A DNA stretch of 64,000 nt from Pseudomonas sp. PB120 (GCF_009761815.1 NZ_RWIN01000028.1:61697-125696); one strand, 5' to 3'; positions 46,820-56,853 are shown, numbered from the stretch's first letter. Notes: generated by a model not told the origin, from the sequence alone. Numbers and translations: made by a program.

Positions 46820-46915
46820 GAAAATGTCCTGCGTGGGGGGATGGCTCTCCACACTAGGCGATTGCCCGCGATATGACTAATAGAGGATGCGGGGGTATTT
46901 ATAACCTGAGGTTAT

Positions 46916-47812
46916 TCAGTTCGGCGGTGGTTCGGCGAAGGGCGTTTGAGAACCCAGGGTTTGCAGCAACTCGATAAACCCATGATCTAGTTGCGACAAC
47001 GTATTGGACTCATGCACCAGCGCCGCCAGCTTGAAAGGAATTCTCGGACGTACCGGCCGGATGAAGCACCCTGGCTTGAGCATGGCTTGCGCGGTGAGCG
47101 CATCGACAATGGCGTAACCGCACCCTGCTTGTGCCAACGCGCAAGCCACGTAATAGGTTTGCACCTTAATGGCGCTGTCCGATGGCTGTTCCTCACCATT
47201 GTCCAGAAAAGGCAACAGGCCGCCGAGGGGGTCATCCTGGGGCAGGCGAATCTGGCTTTGCGTGGTCAGGCTGTCGAGCATCAGGGGCGAGGTGTCGGGG
47301 TCGGTACTGAGGCAGACCAGTTCCGATTCGCCCAGGAGCACACTGCGGATTCCAGGATGATGCGAGGGGTTGAACACGATCGCGATGTCGATCTCCCGTG
47401 CCAGCAGACTGGCGATCAAACCTGATGTGTGACCGGTCTGCAGGTCGATCATTACCCCCGGTTGACTGGCCCGGCTCATGGCGATGGCCTGAGGCAACAG
47501 GCTAAGCCCCAGGCTGGGGACGCAACCCAGGCGCAGCAATCCTTCCGGGTGTTGGCGCAGGTTGCGCGCCAGGCGCCGGACGTTTTCCAGTTCACGGAAT
47601 ACTTTCTCGACTTCCGGCCCCAACAGCTCGGCTTCATGGGTCAGTTGCAGACGACCTTTGACGCGTTCGAACAGGCTGAAACCCAGCTGCATTTCCATGT
47701 GCTGCAGGGTCTTGCTGACGGCGGGTTGGGAGATGCGCAGAATCTCGGCAGCGCGACTGACCGAGCCGGTCAGGCGTATGGCCTGGAACACTTCAATGTG
47801 GCGTAGACGCAT
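46916..47812 (-). CDS. LysR-type transcriptional regulator
   Basis: 298 aa from ATG 47812 (MRLRHIEVFQAIRLTGSVSR), with AGGGA upstream. N-terminal winged HTH about 1-60, then a periplasmic-binding-protein-like effector domain with GLLRLGCVPSLGLSLLP. The frame extends upstream into the intergenic region, but that is not protein-like. Divergent from the FAD dehydrogenase gene at 47949, so it probably controls that operon. Confidence 0.9.
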   Translation of the reverse strand: MRLRHIEVFQAIRLTGSVSRAAEILRISQPAVSKTLQHMEMQLGFSLFERVKGRLQLTHEAELLGPEVEKVFRELENVRRLARNLRQHPEGLLRLGCVPSLGLSLLPQAIAMSRASQPGVMIDLQTGHTSGLIASLLAREIDIAIVFNPSHHPGIRSVLLGESELVCLSTDPDTSPLMLDSLTTQSQIRLPQDDPLGGLLPFLDNGEEQPSDSAIKVQTYYVACALAQAGCGYAIVDALTAQAMLKPGCFIRPVRPRIPFKLAALVHESNTLSQLDHGFIELLQTLGSQTPFAEPPPN

Positions 47813-47948
47813 GCTTCCCTCGTGTCTAAACCCATAACCCCAGGCTATGGATGCGGTCGCTATTGATATTGGACGGTGCCAAATGCGGCTGTCAACAATG
47901 GCGCCACGGGCTTGTAGTGAGCAGGCCGGCGATCGAGGAAGCGTGGCA

Positions 47949-49208
47949 ATGCATGTATGTGTGATCGGGGCCGGTGTAGTGGGGGTGACAACCGCATGGT
48001 ATTTGGCCCGACAAGGACTCAAGGTCACGTTGGTCGACCGCCTAGAGGCGGCGGCGCAAGGCGCCAGTTACGCAAATGGCGGCCAATTGAGTTACAGCTA
48101 CGTGGCGCCACTGGCAGGCCCGGGCGTGTTGGGCAACCTTCCGGACTGGTTGCTGAATGCCGATTCTCCTTTGCGTTTTCACCCGCGTCTGGACCTTCAC
48201 CAGTGGCGCTGGTGCCTGAATTTCATGCGCGCTTGCACCGCGGGTCGCAGCCGTCAAACCACCGCTGAATTGCTTGAACTTTCCTATTACAGCCGTGAAC
48301 TGGTACATCAGTTGACGGCGCGTGAGGCGCTGCAATTCAACTACCGACGCAATGGGAAACTGATCGTTTACAGGGATAAAAACTCCCTGGCGCAGGGCAT
48401 GCAACAAGTCAGGTTCCAGGCTGCACTGGGTTCGCAGCAGCACGGTCTGAGCACCGAGCAGTGCGTCGCCCTGGAACCCGCTCTGGCGCATATTGCGCCA
48501 GCGCTTGCGGGGGCGATTCACACGCCGAGTGAGGAGGTGGGGGATTGCCGACTGTTTACCCAGGCGTTGCTCGACCGGTTGCTGGCGACAGGGCAGGTTG
48601 AAACCCTGTTCGGCACCGAGGTGTTGGGTTTGCGCCGTGAACGCCAGCGCATCGCCGCCGTGGTGACCGCGCAAGGTGAGTTGCAGGTCGATGGCGTGGT
48701 GGTCTGCTCCGGTGTCGCGAGCAGGCCCTTGTTGAAGGACCTCGGAATGCACCTGCCGCTGTACCCGTTGAAGGGTTACAGCCTCGATGTGCCGCTGACT
48801 GAAGACAACGCACGCACGCTCCCCGGCATCAGCGTCACCGACAGTGCGCGCAAGGTCGTCTATGCCCCCCTGGGAAAATCCCTGCGCGTGGCGGCGATGG
48901 TCGACATGGGCACCGGCAATGACCGAATCGATCCTGTGCGTATCGACCTGTTGAAAAAACAGGTCCGCGAAACCTTTCCCGGGCTGGACCTGTCGGGTGC
49001 GTTGCCCTGGGCCGGATTGCGTCCGGCCACTGCGCTGAGCAAGCCCATTATCGACGTCACCCGCTTGCACAATCTCTGGCTGAATGTCGGTCACGGTGCT
49101 CTGGGTTTTACCCTGGCGTGCGGCAGCGCCAGTGCCTTGGCGGCGCTCGTCTGTGGCGAGCAGCCCGCGATCAATCTGGCACCGTTCAGGGCTGGCCAAG
49201 TGTGTTGA
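47949..49208 (+). CDS. FAD-dependent D-amino-acid dehydrogenase, DadA-like
   Basis: 419 aa. N-terminal dinucleotide-binding motif VIGAGVVGVTTAWYLARQG, then YANGGQLSYSYVAPLA as in DadA, and a C-terminal WAGLRPATALSKPII, NVGHGALGFTLACGS. Oxidises D-amino acids to 2-oxo acids via imines. ATG 47949 follows GAGGAA by about nine bases; the open frame upstream is noise. First gene of an apparent uptake operon (49293-55643). Confidence 0.9.
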   Translation: MHVCVIGAGVVGVTTAWYLARQGLKVTLVDRLEAAAQGASYANGGQLSYSYVAPLAGPGVLGNLPDWLLNADSPLRFHPRLDLHQWRWCLNFMRACTAGRSRQTTAELLELSYYSRELVHQLTAREALQFNYRRNGKLIVYRDKNSLAQGMQQVRFQAALGSQQHGLSTEQCVALEPALAHIAPALAGAIHTPSEEVGDCRLFTQALLDRLLATGQVETLFGTEVLGLRRERQRIAAVVTAQGELQVDGVVVCSGVASRPLLKDLGMHLPLYPLKGYSLDVPLTEDNARTLPGISVTDSARKVVYAPLGKSLRVAAMVDMGTGNDRIDPVRIDLLKKQVRETFPGLDLSGALPWAGLRPATALSKPIIDVTRLHNLWLNVGHGALGFTLACGSASALAALVCGEQPAINLAPFRAGQVC

Positions 49209-49292
49209 TCTTCTGATATCGAAGGCCTTGAGTGGCCCGTAACGTGCAGCGCAAAACGATCCTGATTAGTCATAAAAACAGAGAGGGAAGTG

Positions 49293-50828
49293 ATGAGGAA
49301 GATTGAATTGTTCGGTGGGAAAACACGATTGGCGTGCGGGTTGCTGCTGGCCAGTGCAAGCGCACTTTTGCTTCCGGATGCCAGCGCGCTGGCGTCCACA
49401 TTGCGATTGGGGATCGCAGCCGATGCGCTGACGCTTGACCCCATTCATACCAATGACAACCCGGCGGTATGGACCGAACTTCTGATCTTCGATCAGCTGG
49501 TCCGCACGGGTACCGATGGCAAAAACCTGGAGGCCGGTCTCGCGCAGAAGTGGGAAATATCCGCCGATGGCAAGGACTACACCTTCCACCTGCGTCCCGA
49601 GGCGAAGTTCTCCAACGGCGAACCGGTCACGGCTGACGACGTGGTGTTTTCCCTCAAGCGCGCGGCCAGCGAAACCTCGGACTGGGGACGATTCTTCCGG
49701 CCCATCACGGGCTTCACCATCATCGATGAACACACGATCAAGCTCTCCCTGGACAAGCCTTTCACCCCGATGCTGAGCAACCTGGCGATGTGGAGCGCGT
49801 CGATTCTTCCCCGTAAAGCAGTAGAAGCACAGGGTGATGCGTTCTTTGATAAACCGGTGGGCAGCGGTCCGTTTGTGATCAGCGAATGGCGCCGGGGCGA
49901 GAAGATGGCGCTGAACAAGAACCCGGGCTATTGGAATCCGCAGAAACCGAAAGTGGACAGCGCGGTGATCAACATCGTGGCGGATGACAACGCCCGCGCG
50001 CTGCGTTTGCAGGCGGGTGAGCTGGATGCGATCGTTGGCGTACCGTTCAACCAGATCGAACAGCTCAAGCGTGATCCCAACCTGAGCGTCGGTCTCGCCG
50101 AAGCCCTGCGTACCGAACTCATCCAGCTCAACACCCAGGTCAAACCCTTCGACGACGTGCGTGTGCGCCAGGCGCTGAACTATGCCATCGACAAGACCGG
50201 CCTGATCAAAGGCGTGTTGCGCGGCAATGGCAGCGTCGCGACTTCACCACTGCCGGTCATGGCCTACAACAACACGGACATCAGCGCCTACCCCTACGAT
50301 CCGGAAAAAGCCAAGGCACTGTTGGCCGAAGCCGGTCTGGCAGGCGGTTTCAAAACGAAAATGCTCGTGGCTTCCGGTGATGCCACACACCGTCAGGTGG
50401 CGAGTGTGATTCAAAACTCGTTGAAGAAAATCGGGATCGAGGTGGAGTTGCAGCTGATCGAAAGCAGCTCGCAATTCAGCACCACCAAATCCGGTAACTA
50501 CGAGATGGCATTGAGCTTCACCACCAGTGACACCATCGACCCAGACCAACTGGTGGGGTTCACCTCGGTCAATCCTGAGCGGGCTGACGCCATGCACACA
50601 CGCTGGAAGGATGCCCGGGTCAACGAACTGTATGAGCTGGAACGCAGCACGCCCGACGGCGAAGAACGCGGCAAGCAATTCAAGGAAATCGAAGCCCGGG
50701 TCCATGAGGGCGCGCCGTTCATTTTCCTCTACCACCAGAAAGCGCCTTACGCCGCCAGAAAGAACGTTGAAGGCTTCGAGGTCTTGCCGACGTCGAACTA
50801 TCGCCTGGAAGACGTCAGCGTCAAGTAA
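49293..50828 (+). CDS. ABC transporter periplasmic peptide-binding protein
   Basis: 511 aa SBP_bac_5 family: signal peptide 1-33 (KTRLACGLLLASASALLL), then TLRLGIAADALTLDP, WEISADGKDYTFHLRPEAKF and DVRVRQALNYAIDK. Binds peptides or related ligands and delivers them to the DppB/DppC-like permease that follows. ATG 49293 is chosen over the overlapping GTG at 49290; AGGGA is seven bases upstream. Specificity unknown; neighbours suggest D-amino-acid-containing peptides. Confidence 0.92.
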   Translation: MRKIELFGGKTRLACGLLLASASALLLPDASALASTLRLGIAADALTLDPIHTNDNPAVWTELLIFDQLVRTGTDGKNLEAGLAQKWEISADGKDYTFHLRPEAKFSNGEPVTADDVVFSLKRAASETSDWGRFFRPITGFTIIDEHTIKLSLDKPFTPMLSNLAMWSASILPRKAVEAQGDAFFDKPVGSGPFVISEWRRGEKMALNKNPGYWNPQKPKVDSAVINIVADDNARALRLQAGELDAIVGVPFNQIEQLKRDPNLSVGLAEALRTELIQLNTQVKPFDDVRVRQALNYAIDKTGLIKGVLRGNGSVATSPLPVMAYNNTDISAYPYDPEKAKALLAEAGLAGGFKTKMLVASGDATHRQVASVIQNSLKKIGIEVELQLIESSSQFSTTKSGNYEMALSFTTSDTIDPDQLVGFTSVNPERADAMHTRWKDARVNELYELERSTPDGEERGKQFKEIEARVHEGAPFIFLYHQKAPYAARKNVEGFEVLPTSNYRLEDVSVK

Positions 50829-50911
50829 TCGAGTCAGCCACACACGCCATGACCTGGCGTATGTGGCGCTTCTGGCCACATTGGCCATAGCTGAATGAGG
50901 TGAGGTCGCAG

Positions 50912-51853
50912 GTGCAGATATTACGTTTTTGCCTTTCGCGATTATTGCAACTGATCCCGGTATTGCTGGGCATCACGTTGATCGCGTTTCTATTGTTGCG
51001 AGTGATGCCGGGGGACCCGGCGACGCTGATTCTGGGCAACCGTGGCAGCGCCGACGAGATTGCCCGGTTGACGACCCAGCTGGGGCTCGACCGGCCGATC
51101 TGGTTGCAGTATCTGAATTTTCTGTGGGATTGCCTGCAAGGCAGTTTCGGCAACTCAATCGCCTACAAAACGGCGGTCGGCCCCCTGATCTGGGAGCGGC
51201 TGTGGGCCACCCTGGCGCTGGTGGGTTACAGCACCGTGCTGGCGATGCTGATGACCGTACCGCTGGCATTTCTCAGCGCGCTGCGCCGCAACGGTTTCTT
51301 CGATCACTTGATCAAGGTGCTGTTCGTGATGGCGATGTCAATGCCGGCGTTCTGGATCGGCGTGCTGCTGGTGCTGGCGTTCAGCATCTACTGGCCGATT
51401 TTTCCGGTGTCGGGTTATGGCGACGGTTTTCTCGACCGTTTGCATCATCTGTTCCTGCCGTCGTTCGTGGTCGCTCTCGGCACCGCCGCGCTGACCATCC
51501 GCTCGATGCGCAGCTCGATCATCGGCGTGCTGTCCGCCGAATTCATCGACACTGCGCGGGCCAAGGGGATCGGTCAGAGCGCGCTGCTGCTGCGCCACGT
51601 TTTCCGTAATTCGTTGCTGTCGACCATCTCGGTGCTCGGCGTGCACACCAGTTGGGTGATCGGGGGCACGGTCGTTATCGAATCGGTGTTCGCCATTCCG
51701 GGGCTGGGCAATTTGCTGGTGTCTTCCATCAGCGCGCGGGACTACCCGATGGTCCAGGGGCTGACCGTCACCTTCGCGGTATTGGTGGTCCTGATCAATT
51801 TGTTGACGGACCTGGCGTACGTCATCGCCGACCCACGGGTGAAACTGTCATGA
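50912..51853 (+). CDS. ABC transporter permease, DppB-like
   Basis: 313 aa from GTG 50912 (GAGG six bases upstream; a GTG at 50900 is an alternative). Six membrane segments and the DppB signature at the cytoplasmic loop (EFIDTARAKGIGQSALLLRH). Its stop overlaps the ATG of the next permease (ATGA). Confidence 0.92.
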   Translation: MQILRFCLSRLLQLIPVLLGITLIAFLLLRVMPGDPATLILGNRGSADEIARLTTQLGLDRPIWLQYLNFLWDCLQGSFGNSIAYKTAVGPLIWERLWATLALVGYSTVLAMLMTVPLAFLSALRRNGFFDHLIKVLFVMAMSMPAFWIGVLLVLAFSIYWPIFPVSGYGDGFLDRLHHLFLPSFVVALGTAALTIRSMRSSIIGVLSAEFIDTARAKGIGQSALLLRHVFRNSLLSTISVLGVHTSWVIGGTVVIESVFAIPGLGNLLVSSISARDYPMVQGLTVTFAVLVVLINLLTDLAYVIADPRVKLS

Positions 51854-52689
51854 GCCAATTCCTCAGTTCTGAAACCTGGCAGCGTTTGCAGCGCAACTAT
51901 TCCCTGCAAACGGGCCTGGCCCTGCTGATGCTGTTACTGCTGACCGGCTTTCTCGGGCCGTTGTTGTTGCATAGCGATCCGCTGGAGGTGGACTTCTCCA
52001 TCGCGCTGCTGCCACCCGGTGCGGAGCACTGGTTTGGCACCGATGACCTGGGCCGCGATGTGTTCTCGCGGGTGGTGCATGCCATCGGCATCGATCTGCA
52101 GATCGCCAGCATCTGCGTGATTCTGCCGTTCCTGATTGGCACTACCGTGGGCCTGGTGTCTGGCTACCTGGGCGGCTGGGTCGACACGGTGCTGATGCGT
52201 CTGGTCGATATCCTTTGGGCGTTCCCGTTTTACGTATTGGTCATCGCGATCGTTGGCTCGCTGGGGCCAAGCGTGGGCAACATGTACATCGCCTTCACGG
52301 TGGTGGTGTGGATTTCCTTTGCGCGCATCGTGCGTGGCGAAGTGCTGCTGGTGAAGCGCGCGGAATATGTGCAGGCGGCTCAGGTGCTGGGCTACAGCCA
52401 CCTGCGCATCGTCTTGCGGCACGTGCTGCCGAATGTGATCACGCCCGCCATCGTATTCATGATGGCGGATGTGGTGCTGACCATTCTCGCCGTCACCTCG
52501 CTGGGCTTTCTCGGCCTGGGCATTCAACCCCCCACCCCCGAGTGGGGCGTGATGATCTCCGAGGGGCGCAATTTCATTCTCGATGGCTGGTGGATCTCCT
52601 TGTTTCCGGGGCTGGCCATTGTTTACGTGGGCATCAGCTTCGCGTTGCTCGGTGATGGGCTGGACAACTTTTTGAGGCCAAAAGCATGA
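51850..52689 (+). CDS. ABC transporter permease, DppC-like
   Basis: 279 aa from ATG 51850, overlapping the preceding stop by four bases. OppC-type N-terminus (NYSLQTGLALLMLLLL), then GTDDLGRDVFSRVV and the EYVQAAQVLGYSHLRIVLRH loop. Overlaps the next gene by four bases too, so stoichiometric translation is likely. Confidence 0.93.
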   Translation: MSQFLSSETWQRLQRNYSLQTGLALLMLLLLTGFLGPLLLHSDPLEVDFSIALLPPGAEHWFGTDDLGRDVFSRVVHAIGIDLQIASICVILPFLIGTTVGLVSGYLGGWVDTVLMRLVDILWAFPFYVLVIAIVGSLGPSVGNMYIAFTVVVWISFARIVRGEVLLVKRAEYVQAAQVLGYSHLRIVLRHVLPNVITPAIVFMMADVVLTILAVTSLGFLGLGIQPPTPEWGVMISEGRNFILDGWWISLFPGLAIVYVGISFALLGDGLDNFLRPKA

Positions 52690-53675
52690 ATCAATCCACT
52701 GTGCCTCTATTGCAAGTTAAAGAATTGCGCACCTGCTTTCCGGGATTCCAGCAGCGGGTGACGGCGGTCGATCAGGTCAGCTTCGAGATTCAGCCAGGCG
52801 AGATTTTTGGTCTGGTGGGCGAGTCGGGCTGCGGTAAAAGCACCACCTGCCGTTCGGTGATCCGCCTGTTTGGCGGTGCGGCGGTGGAGATTGCCGGCGG
52901 GCAGATTCTGCTCGAAGGGCAGGACCTGGCCAGCCTGAGCAATCGCGAGATGATGGCCGTGCGCGGCGAGAAGCTGGCGATGATTTTCCAGGACCCCATG
53001 ACGGCCCTCAATCCGACCATGCGCATTGGAGACCAGATCGCTGAAGGCCTGCGTCGACACCGCACGCTGAGTCGCGCGGAACTGCGCCAGGCGTGCATCG
53101 ACTTATTGCGCCTGGTCGGCGTGACCTCGCCGGAAGAGCGCCTGCAAGCCTGGCCCCATGAATTCAGCGGCGGCATGCGCCAGCGTGTCTTGATCGCCAT
53201 CGCGCTCGCCTGTCGACCCCGCTTGCTGATTGCCGACGAGCCCACCACGGCGCTGGACGTGACCATTCAGGACCAGATCCTCAAGCTGCTGTTGCGCCTG
53301 CGTGACGAGACTGGGATGGGCGTGTTGCTGGTCACCCACGACCTCGGTGTCGTGGCACAAACCTGTGATCGGGTGGCGGTGATGTATGCCGGCAAGATCG
53401 TCGAGATCGGCAGTACGCGCGCCCTGTTCAAGCGCCCGATGCACCCTTACACCCGAGCCTTGCTGGCGGCATTGCCAAGTCATGCCGGACAGCGCAGCAA
53501 ACTCAAACCGATTGCCGGCTCGCCGCCGAACCTGGCTGAGCCGCAACAAGGCTGCCGCTTTCGCCCGCGCTGTGATTTTGCCACGGAGCAATGTGCGCAA
53601 CAGGAGCCTTCGCTGCGCGAGTTTGGTGCCGATCATCAAAGCGCCTGCATCCGCCAGGAGGAATTGGCATGGTGA
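52686..53675 (+). CDS. ABC transporter ATPase, DppD-like
   Basis: 329 aa. Walker A GESGCGKSTTC, signature FSGGMRQRV, Walker B LLIADEPTTALD, and the C-terminal oligopeptide-transporter extension with CRFRPRCDFA. Forms a heterodimer with the next ATPase. Overlaps it by seven bases. Confidence 0.94.
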   Translation: MNQSTVPLLQVKELRTCFPGFQQRVTAVDQVSFEIQPGEIFGLVGESGCGKSTTCRSVIRLFGGAAVEIAGGQILLEGQDLASLSNREMMAVRGEKLAMIFQDPMTALNPTMRIGDQIAEGLRRHRTLSRAELRQACIDLLRLVGVTSPEERLQAWPHEFSGGMRQRVLIAIALACRPRLLIADEPTTALDVTIQDQILKLLLRLRDETGMGVLLVTHDLGVVAQTCDRVAVMYAGKIVEIGSTRALFKRPMHPYTRALLAALPSHAGQRSKLKPIAGSPPNLAEPQQGCRFRPRCDFATEQCAQQEPSLREFGADHQSACIRQEELAW

Positions 53676-54706
53676 AACCCATTGAAGCGCCGTTGCTGGA
53701 AGTCCGGCATCTGCACAAGCGTTTTGACAAACCCCGGGGCCTGATCGACGTGTTGTCCGGCGCACCCGCGCGCAGCTTGCACGCGGTGCGCGATGTGTCG
53801 TTCAGCATTGCTGCCGGGGAAACCCTGGGCGTTGTAGGCGAGTCCGGTTGCGGTAAAAGCACCCTCGGTCGCTGTCTGGTCGGCCTGCATCCACCGAGCG
53901 CGGGGGACATTTTATGGCGCGGCCGGCCGATCAGCGAATTGGGCAATGCCTTTGCGATCAGTCGCAAGATTCAGATGATTTTCCAGGACCCGTACTCGTC
54001 GTTGAACCCGCGCATGACTCTGGCCCAGACCCTGGGCGAGACGTTGAAGGTGCATGGCATCGGGGCGAACAAGGCGGAGCGCGATGAGCGTATTGATGAA
54101 CTGTTGCTGACGGTGGGCTTGCCGCCAAGGTTGAAGGATCGCCTGCCGCATGCCTTCAGTGGCGGTCAGCGCCAGCGCATTTCCATTGCCCGCGCCCTGG
54201 CGGTGGGGCCGGAGCTCATTGTCGCTGATGAACCGGTGTCGGCGCTGGACGCTTCTGTCCAGGCACAGATCATCAACCTGTTTGAAGAAATCCGGGAAAA
54301 CATGGGCGTCGCATTTTTGTTTATCGCCCATGACCTCAACGTGGTTCGTCATATCAGCCAACGCATCGGGGTGATGTACCTGGGACAGATGATGGAGGTG
54401 GCGCCAGCCGATACCTTGTTCGATTCCCCGCTGCATCCCTACAGCCGCGCATTGTTGTCGGCGATTCCGCTGCCTGATCCGGAACAGCGCAACCTCGCGC
54501 CAAGCCTGGAGGGCGAGTTACCCGACCCGCACAACCCGCCACCGGGCTGCGCCTTTTCCAGCCGTTGCCCACGCGTGTCTCGCGCCTGCCAAGAGGCGAT
54601 TCCCGCGCTTGTTCAATCCTCGTCGGAACACGCCGTGCGTTGCGTGCACCCGTACGAACCGACCCTCAGCAGCCCTGATCTGGAGACGTCTCACCATGTT
54701 CTTTGA
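53669..54706 (+). CDS. ABC transporter ATPase, DppF-like
   Basis: 346 aa from ATG 53669 with AGGAGG upstream. Walker A GESGCGKSTLG, signature FSGGQRQRI, Walker B LIVADEPVSALD, C-terminal CAFSSRCPR typical of DppF. An unusual N-terminal insert (DKPRGLIDVLSGAPARSL) is common in this subfamily. Its 3' end overlaps the serine hydrolase start by 11 bases. Confidence 0.94.
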   Translation: MVKPIEAPLLEVRHLHKRFDKPRGLIDVLSGAPARSLHAVRDVSFSIAAGETLGVVGESGCGKSTLGRCLVGLHPPSAGDILWRGRPISELGNAFAISRKIQMIFQDPYSSLNPRMTLAQTLGETLKVHGIGANKAERDERIDELLLTVGLPPRLKDRLPHAFSGGQRQRISIARALAVGPELIVADEPVSALDASVQAQIINLFEEIRENMGVAFLFIAHDLNVVRHISQRIGVMYLGQMMEVAPADTLFDSPLHPYSRALLSAIPLPDPEQRNLAPSLEGELPDPHNPPPGCAFSSRCPRVSRACQEAIPALVQSSSEHAVRCVHPYEPTLSSPDLETSHHVL

Positions 54707-55643
54707 CACCACCACCCGCAGTCAGGCGCTGGGAGAGCAACTCGTTCAGAAAGTCCTGGAGGACTATCGCTCGGCCGGGCTGAGTGAAGACGGCCTGGGC
54801 GTCACCTTGCTGTTGCATCCGCAGCGGCTTGCCCAGGAGGGCAAGCCTCATCGTCCGGAAGGCTTTGCCTATCACGGGCAGCAGTTGTTCTATCCCTGCA
54901 GCGTGGTGAAGGCGTTTTATCTGGTGGCCATGGATGCGTGCCTGGCAAGTGGCCAGGTTCAACCCCATGAAGATCTGGAGCGAGCGATGCGCGACATGAT
55001 CATCTGGTCGAGTAACACCGCCACCAATTACGTGATTGACCTGATCACCGCGACGACTGGCGACACCTTGCTGTCGGCCGAGGAATTCCTGAACTGGGCC
55101 AATCGTCGGCAAGCGGTGAACCGCTATTTCCAATCCCATCAGTGGCCAGAGCTGACGGATATCAACTTGTGCCAGAAGCTGATGGACGATGAGCGTTATG
55201 GTCGGGAAAAGGCCTTTGTCACCCATGGTGGCAATAACCACAACCGACTGTGCTCCAACGCGGCGGCGCGGCTGATGTTCGAGCTGTTCAACGGCACCGT
55301 CGCGGCGCCTGAGCGTTGCCACAGCATGGCCGCGCGCTTTCATCGACCGTTGACCGCCGACTTCGCCGCGCAACCAGCATCACAAATAACGGGTTACTTT
55401 GGTGCCGGTCTGCCCGCCGAGGCCACGCTCTACTCGAAAGCCGGCTGGACCGGCTGGACCGGAGACCCGCTGGCCAGTTACCGCCGGCACGACCTGGGTT
55501 ATATCGAGTTGCCGTCAAACCATGAGGGGCACTACCAGGCATTCACCCTGGCGGTGTTCACCCAAGGGCAAGCGATGTCGGAAGGTACGGAGTTACTCCC
55601 TGCGTTTGCCCGTTTAACCTACGACGCGGTGGCGAAGATGTGA
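54696..55643 (+). CDS. Serine hydrolase, class A beta-lactamase-like
   Basis: 315 aa from ATG 54696. Active-site motifs: SVVK (S-x-x-K) in YPCSVVKAFYLV, a second SSN (IIWSSNTATN) and KAG for the KTG box (SKAGWTGW). No signal peptide is evident, unlike true beta-lactamases, so it may act in the cytoplasm on imported substrate. Embedded as last gene of the peptide uptake operon. Could hydrolyse peptides, D-amino-acid amides or lactams; substrate unknown. Confidence 0.85.
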   Translation: MFFDTTTRSQALGEQLVQKVLEDYRSAGLSEDGLGVTLLLHPQRLAQEGKPHRPEGFAYHGQQLFYPCSVVKAFYLVAMDACLASGQVQPHEDLERAMRDMIIWSSNTATNYVIDLITATTGDTLLSAEEFLNWANRRQAVNRYFQSHQWPELTDINLCQKLMDDERYGREKAFVTHGGNNHNRLCSNAAARLMFELFNGTVAAPERCHSMAARFHRPLTADFAAQPASQITGYFGAGLPAEATLYSKAGWTGWTGDPLASYRRHDLGYIELPSNHEGHYQAFTLAVFTQGQAMSEGTELLPAFARLTYDAVAKM

Positions 55644-55759
55644 TCAAACCTGCAAACGAGAAGGCAAGGCGCGGCAATTAAATGCAGCCGTTCGTCGGAA
55701 CTCGCGCACGATCAAGCAGTTAGCCAGTCGATGTAGTAGCCCAAAAAAAACAGGTTTCT

Positions 55760-55978
55760 ATGCGATCTCTAACTCTCGATATGCCGAATGGTCGCGAGCT
55801 CAATGATGAACTTGATCTCGCGACCTCGCTGATGATGTCCATCCCGGTCGAGCTTATCGGCAGCGTTCAGTGGCGAGAAGCGTCCAGCAGGCAATACCAG
55901 GCCTTCAGAAAATGGCGTGAGTATCTTCATCACATGGCCGATGGGCGGGTAAAAGTCGAGCGCCTGAAAGTCGCTTGA
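55760..55978 (+). CDS. Small hypothetical protein
   Basis: 72 aa, start ATG 55760. It has an amphipathic, charged sequence without signal peptide. No family recognised; a small standalone gene. A weak AGG lies six bases upstream. Retained because the frame is open and composition is coding-like. Confidence 0.45.
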   Translation: MRSLTLDMPNGRELNDELDLATSLMMSIPVELIGSVQWREASSRQYQAFRKWREYLHHMADGRVKVERLKVA

Positions 55979-56004
55979 GCAGTGGACGGCTGCGGTCGAC
56001 GTGA

Positions 56005-56370
56005 CTATCCGCTGATTTCCCTGATATTCAGGTCCTGGTCTGTTTCAGACCAGACCACTTCCTCAGTCGCATGCCCATCGATTTTCGGACTCGCAGAACA
56101 CCACACGCCTCCCTTCCGGCGGTTGGACTTTTCCTCGAGCTGGAGGGCGAACTCCACGGCCTCGCGATAAGTGGAGCAGGAAGCCCACGTCTTGCCGGTG
56201 TATTGCTCGACGACCTGGAAGATGCCCAGCTTTTTGGTCACCACCTGGAAGCGAACGCCGCGGCGCGATTTCAGTCGGTTGGCGCGCCGGAAGAAATCGA
56301 CGCGCGCTGCATTGGGGGGGCCGAGCAGGACGGCGAGTTCATCGATACGCTGCAGAAACGATGGATGCAT
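56005..56370 (-). CDS. Hypothetical protein
   Basis: 121 aa from ATG 56370 with GAGGA six bases upstream. Mixed alpha/beta with RRGVRFQVVTKKLGIFQVVE and a TYREAVEFALQLEEK helix, which looks like a small ligand- or RNA-binding fold. Family not recognised. It converges on the small plus-strand gene at 55760-55978. Confidence 0.65.
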   Translation of the reverse strand: MHPSFLQRIDELAVLLGPPNAARVDFFRRANRLKSRRGVRFQVVTKKLGIFQVVEQYTGKTWASCSTYREAVEFALQLEEKSNRRKGGVWCSASPKIDGHATEEVVWSETDQDLNIREISG

Positions 56371-56424
56371 GTCTGATCCTCACAGTGAAGGGCATGTATT
56401 CATAATCACTTCGTCCCGTCCCCA

Positions 56425-56853
56425 TCATCGATACTTGATCACAATCCCCTTGAGCTTCTGGCCCTGTATGGTTTCGATGCCGCGACTCCACAGCGGCCCG
56501 GTGACGTAACGCCCGACAGGCTGAATATGGTCGTAGACGACCACCACCGCATCGCCGCCCAGCTTGGCAGACTCTTCGCGTAGTTTCTGTTCAACATCGG
56601 TAATCGGTGGGGCAGGGTCGGTGCTGGCGTCGATCACCACTTCACCCAGGCGAACATGCGGGCGCAGGGGTTCGGTGCGCATCACGACCACTTGGCTGGC
56701 CTGGGTTGGCGCCGGATGCTCGACGCCCACGTAGGCGGTGGTATGGGCGTCGACGGTGGCGCAACCACTGAGCGCAAGCAGGGCGGCAGTGAGCCCGCCT
56801 GCCAGCATTGACAGTTTGAAACGGGTGGACCAGAACACTTCATGGGCAGGCAT
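56425..56853 (-). CDS. Predicted lipoprotein
   Basis: 142 aa from ATG 56853 (GGAGGAG upstream; the frame extends to 56877 without need). Lipobox LALSGC gives a Cys that would be lipidated. Followed by a short beta-rich domain (VVVMRTEPLRPHVRLGEVVI) with SAKLGGDAVVVVYDH. Probably outer-membrane anchored; function unknown. Confidence 0.8.
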   Translation of the reverse strand: MPAHEVFWSTRFKLSMLAGGLTAALLALSGCATVDAHTTAYVGVEHPAPTQASQVVVMRTEPLRPHVRLGEVVIDASTDPAPPITDVEQKLREESAKLGGDAVVVVYDHIQPVGRYVTGPLWSRGIETIQGQKLKGIVIKYR

